A DNA stretch of 42,874 nucleotides, from the NCBI GenBank assembly GCA_038237515.1, contig JBBRYP010000031.1, positions 1 to 42,874 on the forward strand. The letters are read 5' to 3'. Under the pieces are notes generated by a model. The model made no database searches. It was not told where the DNA came from and saw only the letters and a program-made list of their open reading frames with translations. This document shows, one piece after another, positions 40,618 to 42,874 of the stretch. This DNA is from JBBQDZ01 sp038237515. GTDB lineage: Bacteria; Actinomycetota; Thermoleophilia; Gaiellales; Gaiellaceae. Every line of letters starts with the position of its first letter. The first letter of the stretch is position 1. A program made the position numbers and the translations under genes.

Positions 40618-42600
40618 TCAGCGCATGGCGCGCGCAAGGGCGACCGAGGTGCGTTCCACCAGTTCGTCGAGGAGCCTCAGTCGCTCGTCGTCGAAGTGCT
40701 TTCCCGGACCGCCGGGCCGCAGGGTCACAAAGCCGTTCACCTCGACGAGGGGGGCGACGAGCTCCTCGGCCTTGTGGACGCGCAGCTCGCCGTAGTGCGC
40801 GACGCAGCGAGCTTCGCCGCGGGAGCGCAGGTACATCGAGACCTCGGGCGCGTCGAGGAGGCGCGAAAGCGTGCGGACAGACTCTCGTGCGATGTCGTCG
40901 ACCGAGTCCAGCCCGAGCAGAGCGTCGGAGAGCTGGAGGAGGCCTTTCGCCTCGTCCGCCTCCCTGCGCGTCTCCTCGAGCTGACTCGCCTTCTCGAGCG
41001 CCACCGAGGCATGCCCGGCAAGAACCTCCAGAAGGCGCACGGCATCGTCGTCGAAGGAGCCGGATCCGAGCTGGGCGATCACGAGCACTCCCATCGCGCG
41101 CGCCCCCGACAGGAGCGGCACCGCGAGGAGCGACTCCTCGATCTCAGCCGTGTCCGGAACCCGCAGCGCGAAATCGCACTCGAGCCCGTTGCCGACGAGG
41201 ACCGACCTGCCCGTCTCCGCAGCCCGGCCCGTCACGCCCTGACCCACCTTGCAGCGCAGGGCGGCGACTCCCTTCTCACAATCGCTGCAGCCGTCGCCCC
41301 GGAAGGCGATCGGGACGAGCTCCTCGCCCGCCCGGAGATAGACGCGGCAGTTGTGGTAGTCGACCAGCACCCGCAGCTCGTTCGCGATCGCCATCCCGAT
41401 CTCGTGGACGTCGTTCAGGCGGTTCAGCTTGATCGACAGGCTCTGGAGCATCCGCAGGTGCGCGATCGAGCGAACGTCGCGCCGCCCCTCAGCGCCACCC
41501 GGGCTCTCGGTCGCCAGCCCCTCGTCGAAGAGGACGACCTTGTTCTTGCCGCGAGCCTTCGCCGTCAGCATGGCGGCGTCGGCGCAGGCGACGAGCTCGC
41601 GCGGGTTCATGGCGTGATCGGGCCCCTGCGCGATCCCGATCGACACGGTGATCCGCCCTGCAGTCTCGAACTCGGTCTCGGCAAAACGTTCCCTCAGCCT
41701 TCCCGCGAGGCCGAGCGCGTCGCCGGCGTCGCACGAGGTCATGATCACCGCGAACTCCTCGCCGCCGAGCCGGCACACGACGTCCGAGGCGCGGACGATC
41801 TCCTTCGTCATCTCTGCGACGCCGATCAGGAGCTGGTCGCCGCAGCCGTGGCCGTAGACGTCGTTCACGCGCTTGAAGTCGTCCAGGTCGAGCATCAGAA
41901 CCGCGACCGAGTCGCGGGCACGGCTCGCGCGGTTCAGCTCCGAGCGCAGCCGCTCGTGGAAGTAGCGGTGGTTGTAGAGCCCGGTCAGCGAGTCGGTCTG
42001 GGCCTCGTGCTCGAGCCGCGCCCGCGTCTGCGCGTTGTCGAGTGCGAGCGCAGCCGCGTCGCCGAAACGCTTCGCGAGCTCGAACTCGTCGGCCTCGAAC
42101 CGGCCGTTTTCGCCGAGGCGATAGATGTTGAGGCAGCCGAGCGCGGAGCCGCGGGCGATCAGGGGCACCGAGACGAGGGCCTCTGGGTCGGGGGGCGTCC
42201 CCGGGATGATCGCGACGCGGGGGTCGAGATGCGCGCTGTTCGTGAGGACGGGCCGGCGATGCTCGACCGCCCAGCCGGTGATCCCCTCGCCGAAGAGCGG
42301 CCGGCTGTTGAAGATCTCCTCCTCGTAGTCGCTGCGGGCGTAGATCGGCGCGAGCTCGCGTCGCACCTCGTCGGCCCGGTAGATCACGATCGCGTCGTAC
42401 GGGACGAGGTCGGCGAGCGTCTCGGCGATCCGGTCGAGGAGCGAGTCCAGGTTCTGCTCGGCCAGCACCTCGTGGAAGATCTCCGCGAGCCGCCGGTAGG
42501 ACTCGGCATGCCGATGCTCGCGCGGCTGTGCGCTCGAGGACTCGGCCGCGGACGGCCGTCTGAGCGGAATCGCTGCACGCGGCGCCGGAGAACCGAACAT
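40618..42600 (-). CDS. GAF-GGDEF-GAF diguanylate cyclase
   Basis: A 660-residue sensor enzyme. Layout: N-terminal GAF (about 50-190), GGDEF (about 200-360), second GAF (about 385-540) and a third GAF-like region (about 560-660). The active site is intact (GGEEF at 279-283) with LMLDLDDFKRVNDVYGHGCGD upstream, and the inhibitory I-site RASD (270-273) is at the right spacing, so c-di-GMP synthesis with product inhibition is expected. GAF2 contains several Cys (GCSDCEKGVAALRCKVGQG), which might sense redox state. No EAL or HD-GYP domain. ATG 42600 is preferred, because the stretch to 42705 is low-complexity. It seems to be a single-gene unit. Confidence 0.9.
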   Translation of the reverse strand: MFGSPAPRAAIPLRRPSAAESSSAQPREHRHAESYRRLAEIFHEVLAEQNLDSLLDRIAETLADLVPYDAIVIYRADEVRRELAPIYARSDYEEEIFNSRPLFGEGITGWAVEHRRPVLTNSAHLDPRVAIIPGTPPDPEALVSVPLIARGSALGCLNIYRLGENGRFEADEFELAKRFGDAAALALDNAQTRARLEHEAQTDSLTGLYNHRYFHERLRSELNRASRARDSVAVLMLDLDDFKRVNDVYGHGCGDQLLIGVAEMTKEIVRASDVVCRLGGEEFAVIMTSCDAGDALGLAGRLRERFAETEFETAGRITVSIGIAQGPDHAMNPRELVACADAAMLTAKARGKNKVVLFDEGLATESPGGAEGRRDVRSIAHLRMLQSLSIKLNRLNDVHEIGMAIANELRVLVDYHNCRVYLRAGEELVPIAFRGDGCSDCEKGVAALRCKVGQGVTGRAAETGRSVLVGNGLECDFALRVPDTAEIEESLLAVPLLSGARAMGVLVIAQLGSGSFDDDAVRLLEVLAGHASVALEKASQLEETRREADEAKGLLQLSDALLGLDSVDDIARESVRTLSRLLDAPEVSMYLRSRGEARCVAHYGELRVHKAEELVAPLVEVNGFVTLRPGGPGKHFDDERLRLLDELVERTSVALARAMR

Positions 42601-42802
42601 CCCACAGCGCCTATCGGCAGGCGGGGACGGATCTTGAGGCGCGAGATCGGTCCCGGGCCCGCGCGGGATGTAAGGGGCTGCTCGGCCGGAGACGCCCCGG
42701 CGCACCGCTCCTCGTGTTCGGAGCGGGGGTCCCTTAGGGGCCGCGCATAAATAATCGAGGTGTCTGTGAAGGGTCCTTGGGTGGCGCGGCGAATATGGGC
42801 TG

Positions 42803-42874
42803 GTGGTCGACGAGGAGGCGATCGGGTCGAAGTTCCAGCTGCTGGCGGGTCAGCTCGATGAGCGCGGTCTGCGC
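42803..42874 (+). CDS. Probable ISAzo13-family transposase, N-terminal fragment
   Basis: The last 72 bases read from GTG 42803 as VVDEEAIGSKFQLLAGQLDE and then RGLR. This resembles the N-terminus of ISAzo13-type transposases, which often begin with a short helix followed by a LxPxLDERxRRLW-like motif. The gene runs off the window. The 40-60 nt before it (CGCATAAATAATCG) may be the element's terminal sequence. I cannot see the other end, so identification as an insertion sequence is tentative. Confidence 0.45.
   Translation, partial: MVDEEAIGSKFQLLAGQLDERGLR

Noticed and set aside
40696..42750. Plus-strand open frame opposite the diguanylate cyclase
   Set aside because: Antisense mirror of a gene with intact GGEEF; no domain visible.

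Overview
The window is a very GC-rich bacterial chromosome segment. Codons end almost always in G or C, GTG, TTG and possibly rarer starts are common, and genes are tightly packed with 1-8 base stop/start overlaps. A HelD-type RNA polymerase recycling ATPase, a B12-dependent ribonucleotide reductase, DUF5939-type cyclases and an actinobacterial style of lutABC point to an actinobacterium. I would guess a deep lineage such as Thermoleophilia (Gaiellales/Solirubrobacterales), but that is inference, because no rRNA is present.

Layout. 1-5 kb: envelope polysaccharide genes on the minus strand (a polytopic glycosyltransferase and an O-antigen-ligase/Wzy-like protein with a TPR tail) after a DUF1643 gene. 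4.7-7.4 kb: small membrane proteins, a YnfA-like operon and a secreted Lys/Ala/Gln-rich surface protein. 7.4-12 kb: nrdJ, interrupted by two in-frame inteins, one directly after the predicted thiyl-radical cysteine. 12.3-15 kb: a broken operon made of a HelD-like gene with a one-base frameshift and a small membrane-protein gene with two in-frame TAG codons. 15.2-17.5 kb: two divergent Fe(II)/2-oxoglutarate oxygenases and a glutathione transferase. 17.5-23 kb: a secreted DUF6259-like hydrolase, a phosphoribosyltransferase, a secreted beta-rich protein, a small HExxH protein, a lipoprotein hydrolase and a decayed GerMN-L,D-transpeptidase gene. 23-27.8 kb: a tightly coupled minus-strand operon clpP, ABC exporter, degenerate metallo-beta-lactamase-fold protein, then an SRPBCC/DUF5939/class III cyclase (frameshifted). 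27.8-30.2 kb: two 16-bp inverted repeats, then an SRPBCC gene, an ArsR regulator and an MhqO/MhqD-like ring-cleavage pair. 30.2-34 kb: a lipoprotein, superoxide dismutase and lutABC for lactate oxidation. 34-36 kb: a hydrolase and DNA polymerase IV. 36.1-40.6 kb: a restriction-modification island (EVE/PUA-like protein, N6-adenine methyltransferase, type III-like restriction helicase-nuclease, and an orphan open frame), visibly less GC-rich than its flanks. 40.6-42.9 kb: a GAF-GGDEF-GAF diguanylate cyclase and, at the window edge, the first codons of a probable ISAzo13-family transposase.

Two themes stand out. First, broken genes concentrate in 12.3-24.7 kb. Three of the breaks are single-G length changes in short G runs, so either sequencing error or real gene decay must be considered. 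Second, the best candidates for something new are the EVE-Mod-Res island with its overlapping mod/res junction and trailing open frame, the ClpP-ABC-MBL-cyclase operon, and the paired inverted repeats ahead of the SRPBCC-ArsR genes.
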